The notes under the pieces were generated by a model. That model saw nothing but the letters and a program-made list of their open reading frames with translations, did not search any database and was not told where the DNA came from. From contig NC_068970.1 in NCBI RefSeq assembly GCF_016808095.1, positions 46,783,630 to 46,847,629 of the forward strand: a DNA stretch of 64,000 bases, in the 5' to 3' direction. This document shows, in pieces, positions 9,100 through 19,024 of the stretch. The DNA is from Vigna angularis (lineage: Eukaryota > Streptophyta > Magnoliopsida > Fabales > Fabaceae). Each line of letters opens with the position of its first letter. Within the stretch, counting starts at the first letter, position 1. The position numbers and the translations under genes are program-made.

Positions 9100-11535
9100 T
9101 CAAGTTCCATCTTCTTTATAGTTGATGTTGTCATTCCACCAACTTCTCAACTGTTTCCTTTGAACTGTTTTGGTTCTTCTAGAATATGGAGACTCTATCT
9201 CTATCATCTCCTTCTCTTTAAAGCCCTTCACAACCCACAACTTGTTCTTGATTCTTACAGGTGTGCCAAGTTGGAGTCTTCTTTTCTTCCAGTCTCTAGG
9301 AATTTCTTCTCCTCTTCCAATCTCTTCTTCCTTAGGTACCTGAAACAACAAACAATGGTTACCTGAAACCTCAAGATTTTCATCTTTACTTCTAGTCATG
9401 GGTGCATCTCGAAATGCAGCTTTATAACTAGCTTCTTCCTCCTTTGCTTGCGTCTCATCTTTGAAGACATCCACCACCACTCTCTCCTCTCTGTCCTGGA
9501 GCACCACTATACCTTCATTTACATCTATGATAGCCCTGGCCGTTTTCATAAACGGTCTTCCAAGTATGATAGGTATCTTCTCGGTCTCCATCTTCATCAC
9601 CACAAAGTCTGCCAAAAACTGAAGTTTGCCAACACAAACTATAATGTCCTCTGCAATCCCACATGGCTCCTTTGAAGATCCATCAGCCATTACTAGATTA
9701 ACCTTTACAGGTTTCATTTTAACATTGCCAATTTGCTCCAATAAAGAATAAGGTATCAAGTTAACACTTGAACCTAAATCAAGGAGAGCTTTCTTTACCT
9801 TTTTCTTCCCTATAGTACAAGGGATAGAAAAACTACCTGGATCTGATGCTTTAGGAGGGAATGACTCTTTCTTAACAGTTATACACTTTTTTTTCTCATC
9901 ATCTCTACGTCTCTTCTTTGTTGAGATTTCTTCATCAGATTTTGTGTAAACTGCAATTTTCTGTAGAATCTGTTCCCAAGGTGATTCATTATCCACCATT
10001 CTGAATAATTCTGTGAAGTCCATTTGTTTCTCATGATTTATTGGAAAAGGAAAAGTGTTTTTTCTTTCTATTTCTCTTCTTTCTTCTGTTTCTCCTTCTT
10101 CTAACTCAATTATCTCTTCATTCACACTCTTTACCACTTTGCACTCTTCTCTGGGGTTAACCTCAGTATTAGCCCCAAAATTTCTATTTGGCCTTTCTTC
10201 CAATTGCTTGGTAATCTGACCCATTTGAATCTCCAAATTTTTTATAGCAGCTTCAGTGCTCTTTTGAGAAGATTCAGTTTTCTGTATGAATTGCTGAAGA
10301 GTTTCTTCCAACCTTGTTGATCTTTCATTAAGCATAGATAACTGTTGCCAAAAGGTTGGTTGCTGCTGCTGCTTATTATATTGATTAGCTTGCCCAGTTT
10401 GTCCTTGACCAATGCTTGGATGTGGTTTCCACCCTTGATTGTAATTCCCTTGACGGTATGGAAATTGATTAGCCATGAAATTAACATCCTCCACGGCTTC
10501 CACTGGAAAAGCACATTGACCATTGATATGATCACCTCCACATAATTCGCACAACTGAGTTTGTACCTGTGCAGCAGATTTCAACTCTTTAGGTAATTGA
10601 GCAAGAGTTTTAGTCAGAGTCTCCACCTGTTGAGTTAGAATTTTATTTTGAGCTAGCAAGGCATCATGTGTTTGTAATTGAAGAACCCCTTTTTGTTGCA
10701 TAGGAGCTCCTCTCTCACTGTGCAGCTCATTATCACTAGTAGCCATGTTTTCTATAATTTCTGTGGCTTCCTCTGGAGTTTTCCATTTAATATTGCCTCC
10801 TGCTGAGGCGTCCAGCATCATCTTGGTTTGTGAACCAAGCCCTCCAAGGAAAGTTAAGACTACTTCCTGTTCTTCAAAACCATGCGTGGGTGTTTTTCTT
10901 AGTAGACTTTTGTATCTATCCCATGCATGCCCCAGTGATTCTTCCATGCCCTGCTTAAATGAAGATATCTCTTGCTTGCCTTTTGTCACCTTTCATTGTG
11001 GAAAGTACTTGTTTAGAAACTTTGTTACCACTGCTTCCCACTCTGTGAAACTTCCTTCTGGGAAAGAATTCCACCAAAGCTTAGCATTGCCTCCCAATGA
11101 GAAAGGAAACAAACTAAGTTTGATCGCTTCATCTGGCACCCCATTGATTTTGACTGTGTTGCAAATTTCATTGAATGTAGTAAGGTGCTCATATGGGCTT
11201 TCATGAGATAACCCATTAAATTGATTACTTTTCACCAGTTGGATCAGTGCTGGTTTGACCTCCATATTGGCTGCATTGACTCTAGGTCTAGCTATGCTAT
11301 TAAAATGCTGAGGTCCAGCAATATTGGTGTACTCAGCAAGAGTTCTTCTGATATTATTATTCTCCATATTTTCTGTGCTATTGTCAGAACCTTGTGGTGA
11401 TGGTTGCAACAGAGTTTCCGGAAGAGGAAAAAGTTCTCTAGATGTTCTGATTCTTCTCCTCCGTCTACTGTCTTCTAATCCTTCAAGCAGAGGTTCTGTT
11501 GTTTTCTTGCTCCTAGTTCGAATTGCCTCCTGCAT
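9100..11535 (-). pseudogene. Family A gag-protease, one in-frame stop, no RT/IN
   Basis: The frame starts at MQEAIRTRSKK (ATG 11535, beside a GCAG acceptor-like site). The gag core is at 11230-10830 (LVKSNQFNGLSHESPYEHL, then FNEICNTVKINGVPDEAIKL, then WWNSFPEGSFTEWEAVVTKF). A zinc-knuckle-like CELCGGDHINGQC (CX2CX3HX4C) follows near 10550-10510, then coiled-coil-like Gln/Glu-rich segments. The aspartic protease has the active-site motif LLDLGSSVNLIP and the second-half motif IPIILGRPFMKTARAIIDV. A TGA at 10995-10993 breaks the frame after FLNKYFPQ; the related copy at 59740 has TCA there. After the protease, where RT should begin, the ORF ends in a basic tail (PVRIKNKLWVVKGFKEKEM, then SPYSRRTKTVQRKQLRSWW). 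The particle could be supplied to or by partner elements; the RT must come from elsewhere. Confidence 0.88.
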
Positions 11536-11547
11536 ACACAAGAACAC

Positions 11548-11738
11548 AAAACCCTAGAAAAGATTTGGTTAACACAAAAAGATATAAGAGAAGATATAAG
11601 ATTCAGAAAATAAAAACAGAAAACAGAAAAATAAAATAAAAAATTCGAAATTAAAATAAAAAAAATAAGTCAAAGATAATCAATAATCACACAAATTAAC
11701 CAGTTAAACCAGAGTCCCCGGCAACGGCGCCAAAAACT
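11548..11738 (-). promoter_or_regulatory. Untranslated leader and tRNA-Asp primer-binding site
   Basis: The PBS at 11715-11732 reads in sense TGGCGCCGTTGCCGGGGA, complementary to the 3' end of plant tRNA-Asp(GUC). It is six bases from the LTR. The leader downstream is T-rich on the sense strand (11590-11670). Confidence 0.88.
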
Positions 11739-13043
11739 TGATGGACAAATTTATGAGCACCAAAATATGATGTCACAAACTTGTTTTTCAATCGGCAAGT
11801 ATGACCGAATCGTTCAAGTAATAAACTTGGTAGGACCAAGTATCGTTCTTCCCAAAGGACTCACGGCCTAGTTTAGTTATGTGATTTGTTGATTAGCTAA
11901 AACTTACAAACGAAATAATTGAGATCTTATATGCAAAAGACGAAAATTAAATATGTATGCATGAAGTTTTGATCAATGGCAAAAAGCAAAAGATAAACAC
12001 TTTCAATGAAATATATGTATGAATATGTTGTTGGGGGTCAATTTCATCTTATCCACTCTCATATATTTTAGGAATTCAACATTCAAATCATCATTGTTAA
12101 TGCCACTCTCTAAAGTACCTTTCTAGAAGGCTTCTCCCTAATCACGAGTTCATACAATTCCTAGCATTCCTAATGATCAGTTCATAAGTGCAGGAGCTTA
12201 AGACAACCAATATCATATTGGGAGAAATTCCCCGGATCTAGACTTCCCTGTACGTTCCCGTATCGACAAAACCAATAATCATGCATCGAATGAGTTAAAC
12301 AATGCAAGCATTAAGCAAAGAGGAAAAACCCTAACTAATGATGAAAGAAAGCATAAATCTTAATTAAAAGATGTAAAAACAGATTCCATATATGAGAGCT
12401 TCACAAGATTACATTGATTCCCCAACAAACATACAGAGTTTAGTTCACCATATTCATGGTGAACCTAGATGAATTACAATGAAAGAATGAAAGAATAAAC
12501 CCTAAAAAGGTGAAGATGAAGCCTCAGCATCCAAGATCCTCCTTCAAAGGGGTGGAAGAGAGAGTGTTTGCCTCGTTTCTGCCAAAGATACCTAACCCTA
12601 GGAAACCCTAAAGCTTAAATACCATTCGTAAATTACAAAATATTAGGTCCAAGCCCATTAAAGTGCCGCTCAGCGGTAAACTACCGCTCAGCGGTAAGTG
12701 CGTCAGCTCGGTTCTTCCCCTCAGCGGCCATTTTGCCCCTCAGCGGTCCTCCCGTGAGCTCCTGAGTGCCGCTCAGCGGTAAACTGCCGCTGAGCGGTAC
12801 TTGCGGCTTCTTCTTTTGCACTTTTTGTTGTCTTTTCTGATTGCATCTCTCTCATTCTTCACTTCTTTCACTAAATTCACCTTAAAACCTGCACAAAAAC
12901 ACTGAAATCAAGCATAAACCTGTCCAGCTCTCTTATTTCTGAAAATATGAGTAAAAGCATGATTTCAAGCTAGTTTCTAAGCATAAAGGTTGCTTTTAGT
13001 ATCAATTTTAAGCATGAAAATAACAGTTTTTCAACTGTTATCA
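11739..13043 (-). repeat. LTR (sense 5' LTR) of element 4144-13043
   Basis: Near-identical to 4144-5448. The U3 part has CCGCTSAGCGG-type boxes at 12666-12797, followed in sense by GGGCTTGG and the TATA-like TATTTAAG (12614-12621). The LTR ends against the second copy of the GTCGT target duplication. Confidence 0.93.
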
Positions 13044-13048
13044 GTCGT

Positions 13049-13323
13049 CGGGCAGAAGTGGCGGGGGTTTGATGGGCGGTAATGGCGGGCATTGTTCTCT
13101 GAGCTTGGTGTCGTCCTCCTTTCTAGAAGAGTCTGATCGATCTCCGGGGTTAAGCTCTCCTATACATAATGAGGATCGATCCTCGGAGCCTACCTCCTCT
13201 GCTTATGCAGAGAAGAGGATCGTCTTCGGGATACCCATCCATCTTCTAAAGGGTGGTATCCCCGTAGATGATGCGCCCTTACCACCGGTCGGTAATGTGA
13301 CCGCTATTCTAGGTTACGACTAG
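13049..13323 (+). pseudogene. Unrecognised ORF of about 103 codons, split by the element 4144-13043
   Basis: The first 37 nt of this ORF are at 4107-4143 (ATG at 4107) and the rest is here, ending at TAG 13321-13323. If the inserted element and one copy of the GTCGT target duplication are ignored, codon 13 is completed and the frame is open throughout. The product would be Ser/Gly-rich at the N-terminus and end with an IVFGIPIHLLKGG-type segment and a Pro-rich stretch (VDDAPLPPVGNV). I do not recognise a domain; it may be an N-terminal ORF of a plant gypsy-type element. Being split by a very young insertion, it was probably intact until recently. Confidence 0.45.
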
Positions 13324-13431
13324 GCTCCGATGCCAGCTTCTTTGCATCGGAATATGGTACTAAGAAGGCGGGACGTGGAGGGTCGGCCGGATCTACATTG
13401 TTAGAGATGTGGAGGACTCTCGACTAATACG
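13324..13431 (+). other. Right part of the older gypsy-like host segment
   Basis: Continuation of the GC-richer sequence of 3282-4143, ending where the family A LTR at 13432 begins. Only its position and base composition tie it to the left part. Confidence 0.35.
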
Positions 13432-14760
13432 TGATAACAGTTGAAAAACTGTTATTTTCATGCTTAAAATTGATACTAAAAGCAACCTTTAACACTTAGA
13501 AACTAGCTTGGAATCATACTTTTGTTCATATTTTTGGAAATAAGAGAGCTGGACAGGTTTATGCTTGATTTCAGTGTTTTATGCAGGTTTTAAGGTGAAT
13601 TTGGTGAAAGAAGTGAAGAAGGATAGAGATGGAATCAGAAAAGAACTCAAAAAGTGCAAAAGGAGAAGTCGCAAGTACCGCTCAGCGGCCGTTTACCGCT
13701 GAGCGGCACTCAGGAACACCCGTTGGCTCCGCTGAGGGGTGAAAATGCAGCTGAGGGGAAAATTGACTTGGCGCTGGTACCGCTGAGCGGCAGTTTACCG
13801 CTGAGCGGTGGTCTTTTAGGCTTAGGCCCACTTTTCTGTAATATTACGAATAGTATATAAGCTTTAGGTCTTCCTAGGGTTTGTATCTTTGGCAAAGACG
13901 AAGCAAACACTCACTTTTCCACCCCTTGGAGGAAGATCTTGGATGCTGAGGCTACCTACTCATCTTTCTAGGGTTTTATCTTTCATTCTTTCATTATTGT
14001 TCATCTAGTTTCACCATGAATATGGTGAACTAAACTTTGTATTGTTGTTGGGGAATCAATGTAATCTTGTGAAACTCTCATATATGGAATTTGTGTTTCA
14101 ACATCTTATTTTAAGATACATGATTTCTTTCATCATTAGTTAGGGTTTTTCCCTCTTTGCTCAAAGCATGCATTGTTTAACTCATTCAATGCTATGATTA
14201 TTGATTTTGTCGATATGGGAACGTACGAAGAAATCTAGATCCGGGGAAATTCTCCCAATAGCATATTGCCTAGACATAGGAATATGAGGGTTGGTTGCCG
14301 TTAAGCTTCTGTGCTTCAGAATTAATTATTAGGGATGCTAGGAATTGTATGAACTCGTAATTAAGGATAGGCCTTCTTGCAAGGTGATTTAGAGAGTGGC
14401 ATTAACATTGATGAAAACAATGATGAATTCCTAAAAGTATATGAGAGTGGATAAGATGAAATTGATTACCCCAACAACATACTCATCCATCTAATTCATT
14501 ACAGTGTTTGTATTCCTCTTGTCCATTGATCAAATTCATGCATACATGTTTAATTATTGTCTTTTGCATTTAAAACCTACAATCAATTGTTCACAATTCT
14601 TAAATAATCAACAAATCATATAACTAACTAGGCCGTGAGTCCTTTGGGAGAACGATACTTGGTCTTACCGAGTTTTATTACTTGATACGATTCGGTCACA
14701 GTTGCCGAGGTTTAAACAAGTTTTTGGCGCCGTTTTTCGGTGTTCATAAATTTGTCATCA
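13432..14760 (+). repeat. Family A LTR (5' LTR of a plus-strand element)
   Basis: 1329 bp from TGATAACAGTTG to TTTGTCATCA, directly followed by the PBS. No matching 3' LTR with a target duplication was found, so the element lost its right end. U3 carries two CCGCTSAGCGG hairpin pairs. Confidence 0.9.
13675..13861 (+). promoter_or_regulatory. U3 promoter module: CCGCTSAGCGG pairs, GGGCTTAGGCCCA, TATA box
   Basis: Two pairs of inverted 11-mers, each separated by about 7 bp (13679-13710 and 13782-13808), flank weaker CCGCTGAGGGG-type copies (13730-13758). GGCTTAGGCCCA follows, then TATATAAG at 13854-13861. A leader with CT-rich tracts starts about 30 bp further on. The order is conserved in the other LTRs. 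Confidence 0.65.
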
Positions 14761-14766
14761 AGTTTT

Positions 14767-14784
14767 TGGCGCCGTTGCCGGGGA
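14767..14784 (+). promoter_or_regulatory. tRNA-Asp primer-binding site
   Basis: TGGCGCCGTTGCCGGGGA, six bases after the LTR; perfect complement of the plant tRNA-Asp 3' end including CCA. Confidence 0.9.
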
Positions 14785-14826
14785 CTCGTGGTTTAACTGG
14801 TTAATTTGTGTGATTATTGATTATCT

Positions 14827-17415
14827 TTGACTTTAAATTTGAATTTCTGTTTTTATTTTTTCTGTTTTTATTTTTATTTTATTTTATTTTATTTTATTTT
14901 ATTTTCTATTTTTATTTTTTCGGTTATTATTTTATTTTATTTTATTATACTGTTTTTATTTTTTCTGTTTTTTGTTTTTATTTTTTGTTTTCATTTTCCT
15001 CTTCCCTTCATGGATCAGATGCTAGAAAGGTTATCAGGGCAGGCTTTCTATTGTTTTCTAGATGGATATTCTGGATATAATCAAATTGTGGTAGATCCAA
15101 AAGACCAGGAGAAGACGGCTTTTACTTGTCCTTTTGGTATCTTTGCGTATAGAAAGATGCCTTTTGGATTATGTAATGCTCCAGCTACGTTTCAGAGGTG
15201 TATGCAGGCAATCTTTGCAGATCTTTTAGAAAAATGCATTGAAGTATTCATGGATGATTTCTCAGTTTTTGGAAATTCTTTCCAAAGATGTTTAGCTAAT
15301 TTGAACACTGTCCTCAAAAGGTGTGTTCAGACAAATCTGGTTTTGAATTGGGAGAAATGTCATTTTATGGTAACTGAAGGAATTGTATTGGGGCATAAAA
15401 TCTCTGCTAAAGGAATTGAGGTAGACAAAGCTAAATTAGAAGTTATTGAGAAACTACCTCCACCAACAAACGTAAAGGGGATTAGAAGTTTTCTTGGTCA
15501 TGCTGGGTTTTATAGAAGATTTATCAAAGATTTCTCAAAAATTGCTAAACCATTGAGTAATCTTTTGATGAAGGATGCTCTTTTTGTGATGAATGAAGAC
15601 TGCCTGAAAGCTTTTGATATATTAAAGAAGAAACTAGTGTCAGCTCCAGTAATTGTAGCACCAGATTGGAATCAAAAATTCGAATTAATGTGTGATGCAA
15701 GTGATTATGCAATAGGAGTTGTCCTTGGCCAAAGGAAAGAACAAAAGTTTCATCCAATTTATTATGCTAGCAAGGTGCTAAACGATGCTCAATTGAATTA
15801 TGCTACCACAGAGAAAGAGTTTCTTGCTATTGTATATGCTCTAGAGAAATTTAGACCTTATCTTATTGGGTCTAAGGTGATTGTTTATACAGATCATGCA
15901 GCTATCAAATATTTGTTGACAAAACCAGATTCTAAGCCACGTCTGATTAGATGGGTACTACTATTGCAAGAATTTGATGTAGAAATCCGTGATAAGAAAG
16001 GAAGTGAGAATTTAATTGCTGATCATTTGTCACGGTTAGTCAACAATGAGGTCACTAGCAAGGAGTCTGAAATCTGGGAATCTTTTTCAGATGAATCACT
16101 CATGTATATTCAGCAGAGGCCCTGGTTTGCTGATATGGCGAATTTCAAAGCTGCAAGAGTCATGCCGGAAGACTTAACTTGGCAACAAAGAAAGAAATTT
16201 TTGCATGATGCCAAGCAGTTTGTTTGGGATGATCCGTATTTGTTCAAAATTGGAGCAGATAATCTTCTAAGGAGATGTGTTACAAATGAAGAAGCAGAAG
16301 GAATTCTCTGGCATTGTCATGATTCACCTTATGGAGGACATTTTAATGGAGAAAGAACAGCAGCAAAAGTCCTTCAATCAGGGTTTTATTGGCCAACTTT
16401 ATTTAAAGATGCCCATAATCATGCTAGGAATTGTGATAAATGTCAAAGAGCAGGGACAATTACTAAACGTCATGAGATGCCTTTACAAGGTATTTTAGAG
16501 GTTGAGGTTTTTGATTGTTGGGGTATTGATTTTGTTGGACCTTTCCCTCCATCTTTCAACAATGAATATATTCTGGTAGCAGTGGATTATGTGAGTAAAT
16601 GGGTGGAAGCATTAGCTTGCCCTAAAAATGATGCTAGCACGGTAATTAAATTCCTGAAGAGACAAATATTCTCACGCTTTGGCACTCCAAGAGTGTTGAT
16701 CAGTGATGGAGGATCTCATTTTTGCAATTATCAGCTAGAGAAAGTACTCAAACACTATGGAGTAAAGCATAAGGTAGCTGCACCTTATCATCCACAAACC
16801 AATGGACAAGCTGAGGTGTCTAACAGGGAGATAAAAAGAATCCTGGAAAAAACCGTGACTTCATCAAGAAAGGATTGGTCTCTCAAATTGGATGATGCTC
16901 TTTGGGCTTATAGGACAGCAATGAAGACGTCTATGGGATTATCACCATTTCAATTAGTCTATGGGAAAGCATGCCATTTGCCAGTAGAATTGGAACATAG
17001 AGCATTATGGGCTTTGAAATTCTTGAATTTTGATCCTTATGAAACTCAATGCACACGCAGACGGCAGATTTTGGAGCTTGAAGAAATGCGATTACATGCA
17101 TATGATTCATCCAAGGCTTACAAAGACAAAATTAAATTTTATCATGACAGAAAGTTGGTGAATAAAGTTTTCAATCCAGGACAACAGGTATTATTGTTCA
17201 ATTCAAGATTGAAGATATTTCCTGGGAAGCTGAAATCAAAATGGTCAGGACCATATGTGGTGAAAGAAGTGCATCCGCATGGAGCAATTGAAATATTTAA
17301 TCCAGCTGCTGATGATCCACAGAGAAGTTGGGTGGTGAATGGTCAACGTCTCAAACCCTATCTAGGGGGAGAGGTGCAACAATGTTCCACAATGATGTTG
17401 TTGGTTGATCCTTGA
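14827..17415 (+). CDS. Truncated Athila-type pol: RT (lacking its start), RNase H, integrase
   Basis: The open frame begins in the T-rich leader and enters recognisable RT at about 14995 ([12 protein letters not shown]). RT motifs seen are [28 protein letters not shown] and the catalytic FMDDFSVFG. RNase H follows with [30 protein letters not shown] and [12 protein letters not shown]. Integrase has an HHCC finger ([10 protein letters not shown], then NCDKCQ), [20 protein letters not shown] with the first Asp, [10 protein letters not shown] with the second, and [20 protein letters not shown] with the Glu. A C-terminal [15 protein letters not shown] segment ends it. gag, protease and the first RT part are absent. 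No stop or frameshift occurs across about 800 pol codons, so the enzyme part is recent or was under selection. Confidence 0.93.
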   Translation: MTLNLNFCFYFFCFYFYFILFYFILFSIFIFSVIILFYFIILFLFFLFFVFIFCFHFPLPFMDQMLERLSGQAFYCFLDGYSGYNQIVVDPKDQEKTAFTCPFGIFAYRKMPFGLCNAPATFQRCMQAIFADLLEKCIEVFMDDFSVFGNSFQRCLANLNTVLKRCVQTNLVLNWEKCHFMVTEGIVLGHKISAKGIEVDKAKLEVIEKLPPPTNVKGIRSFLGHAGFYRRFIKDFSKIAKPLSNLLMKDALFVMNEDCLKAFDILKKKLVSAPVIVAPDWNQKFELMCDASDYAIGVVLGQRKEQKFHPIYYASKVLNDAQLNYATTEKEFLAIVYALEKFRPYLIGSKVIVYTDHAAIKYLLTKPDSKPRLIRWVLLLQEFDVEIRDKKGSENLIADHLSRLVNNEVTSKESEIWESFSDESLMYIQQRPWFADMANFKAARVMPEDLTWQQRKKFLHDAKQFVWDDPYLFKIGADNLLRRCVTNEEAEGILWHCHDSPYGGHFNGERTAAKVLQSGFYWPTLFKDAHNHARNCDKCQRAGTITKRHEMPLQGILEVEVFDCWGIDFVGPFPPSFNNEYILVAVDYVSKWVEALACPKNDASTVIKFLKRQIFSRFGTPRVLISDGGSHFCNYQLEKVLKHYGVKHKVAAPYHPQTNGQAEVSNREIKRILEKTVTSSRKDWSLKLDDALWAYRTAMKTSMGLSPFQLVYGKACHLPVELEHRALWALKFLNFDPYETQCTRRRQILELEEMRLHAYDSSKAYKDKIKFYHDRKLVNKVFNPGQQVLLFNSRLKIFPGKLKSKWSGPYVVKEVHPHGAIEIFNPAADDPQRSWVVNGQRLKPYLGGEVQQCSTMMLLVDP

Positions 17416-17421
17416 AAGTTT

Positions 17422-17469
17422 GGGTCAGGCTCGTGACGTTAAACAAGCGCTTGCTGGGAGGCAACCCAG
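17422..17469 (+). other. Conserved family A box after pol
   Basis: Six bases after the pol stop: GGGTCAGGCTCGTGACGTTA, AACAAGCGCTTG, CTGGGAGGCAACCCAG. No hairpin array follows in this copy. Confidence 0.75.
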
Positions 17470-18385
17470 TATTCTGTAAGTATTGTTTGTTTTTAGATTG
17501 AGGTTTGATGTACTCTATTGAACACCTGGTTTGTTATGTTGGTTTGCTCTTAACTGTGATTGTTTGATAAGTAATGCTTGATGATGCTTCTTGATTGATT
17601 GATGATTGAGATGATGTGCACATTTAAATGCTTATACAGGTGATTCACAAGCTTTGTGAACAAATGCATGATATCATGATTGTGATTGTGAAATTAAGCA
17701 GGATGTGTATGTCAAATGTGAATGAGCTTATATGTGAGGTTTTGAGCTCCAGAGTTTTTGGTATGATTGAATGCTATTACTTTGAAAGTATGAATGACTT
17801 TGCCCAGGTTTTCTATGATTAAATCAATTGCTTGTTTTGCATCATATGATCAAGGCCATTTGTTGGAAACCTTTTTATTGGCCAAATTTGTAAAAATTAG
17901 CCCACTAAAAGAGAACACTTTGTGTTCAATCCTTTTGAACCCTTAGCCTTGAACATACACTGAAACCTTTGATTGAAAATCTTTACCTTGAGTTAAGTAG
18001 AAAATCCTGTGTGGTATGGTTAAATGTTCAAGTTTGGGGTTGTTGGGAAAACATGAAAAGCATTGAGCTAAGAGCTAAAAAGTAAGAATATGCAAAGAAA
18101 AAGAAAAGAAAAGAAAAAGAAGTAAAGCTCAATGCAAATGCAAAGGCAAAAGAAAGTTGGGAATGAATAAGATGATTGTGTTATTATGATTCTCTTAACT
18201 CAAGGATTTTGTGATCCAGAAAAACCAATTTTCTTGTTAGCCCAGCCACATTATAAGCCATTGAAAAGTCCTTGTAATGATGCATGCTTGTGAATGTTTT
18301 TGATTGGGGTAAAATGAAAGGCAAAGTTGATTCATGTGACATTGTGATAGTAGAGTGAATGAGTGATTACCTCTTATACACTTGT
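17470..18385 (+). other. Family A 3' untranslated region, truncated
   Basis: Same sequence as 5449-6718 and 38250-39452. It contains a 64-codon open frame (17628-17822) that is also open at 23507-23722(-) and 38384-38596(+). It breaks off at about 18385 in the motif tcttatacacttg and is joined to gag sequence. Confidence 0.65.
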
Positions 18386-19024
18386 CAAACGGACTCTTGC
18401 AGATTACACTAATGTAGTTGGGCCTCAGCATTTCAAGAGATCTCATCTTTCAGGCAAGGCATGGAGGAATCACTAGGTCACGCATGGGACAGGTACAAAA
18501 GCCTATTAAGAAAGACTCCCACACATGGATTTGACGAAGTAGAAGTAGTCCTAATCTTCCTTGGAGGTCTTGGTTCACAAACCAAGTTGATGCTAGACGC
18601 CTCAGCTGGAGGCAATATCAAATGGAAGACTCCAGAGGAAGCCACGGAAATAATTGAAAACATGGCTACTAATGATAATGAGCTAAACAGTGAAAGAGGA
18701 GCTCTTATTCAACAAAAAGGAGTTCTACAGTTGCAATCCAATGATGCCTTGTTAGCGCAGAAAAAGATACTAACTCAACAATTGGAGAATCTCACAAAGA
18801 TACTTGTACAACTGCCAAAAGAGTTAAAGACTGTTGCACAGATTCAACCACAGATGTGTGAATTATGTGGTGGTGACCATATAAATGGTCAATGCGCCTT
18901 TCCAGTGGAAGCTTTAGAGGATGTTAACTTCATGGCCAATCAATTTCCATACTGTCAGGGGAACTTCAATCAAGGGTGGAAACCACACCCAAGTATTGGT
19001 CAAGGAATAAGTGGGCAAGATGGA
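18386..19024 (+). pseudogene. Family A gag fragment (left part), interrupted by a solo LTR
   Basis: Gag codons for RTLADYTNV-type sequence are joined with an internal deletion to SSFRQGMEESLGHAWDRYKS, then TPTHGFDEVEVVLIFLGGLG and a zinc knuckle CELCGGDHINGQC. It ends in GQGISGQDG where the LTR 19025-20325 entered. The gag core present at 59400-59740 is missing here. Confidence 0.8.

Larger units (their letters stand above)
4144..13043 (-). mobile_element. Complete family A (Athila-type) LTR retrotransposon, non-autonomous, very young
   Basis: Two 1305-bp direct repeats (4144-5448, 11739-13043) bound an 8.9-kb element read on the minus strand. The 5-bp target duplication GTCGT is exact (4139-4143, 13044-13048). 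The PBS next to the sense 5' LTR (11715-11732) is complementary to the 3' end of tRNA-Asp. In sense order the inside holds a T-rich leader, gag-protease (11535-9100), box A, hairpin array, box B, a probable internal promoter, an intron, an extra ORF and a 1.27-kb untranslated tail. No RT, RNase H or integrase motif is present. Only two LTR differences were seen (C/T near 4654 and T/C near 4704), so insertion is recent, on the order of tens of thousands of years at usual plant rates. Confidence 0.92.

Noticed and set aside
14817..15000. Phe/Tyr-rich hydrophobic frame that looks like a membrane segment.
   Set aside because: It is translation of the T-rich untranslated leader behind the primer-binding site; similar leaders occur behind the other family A sites.
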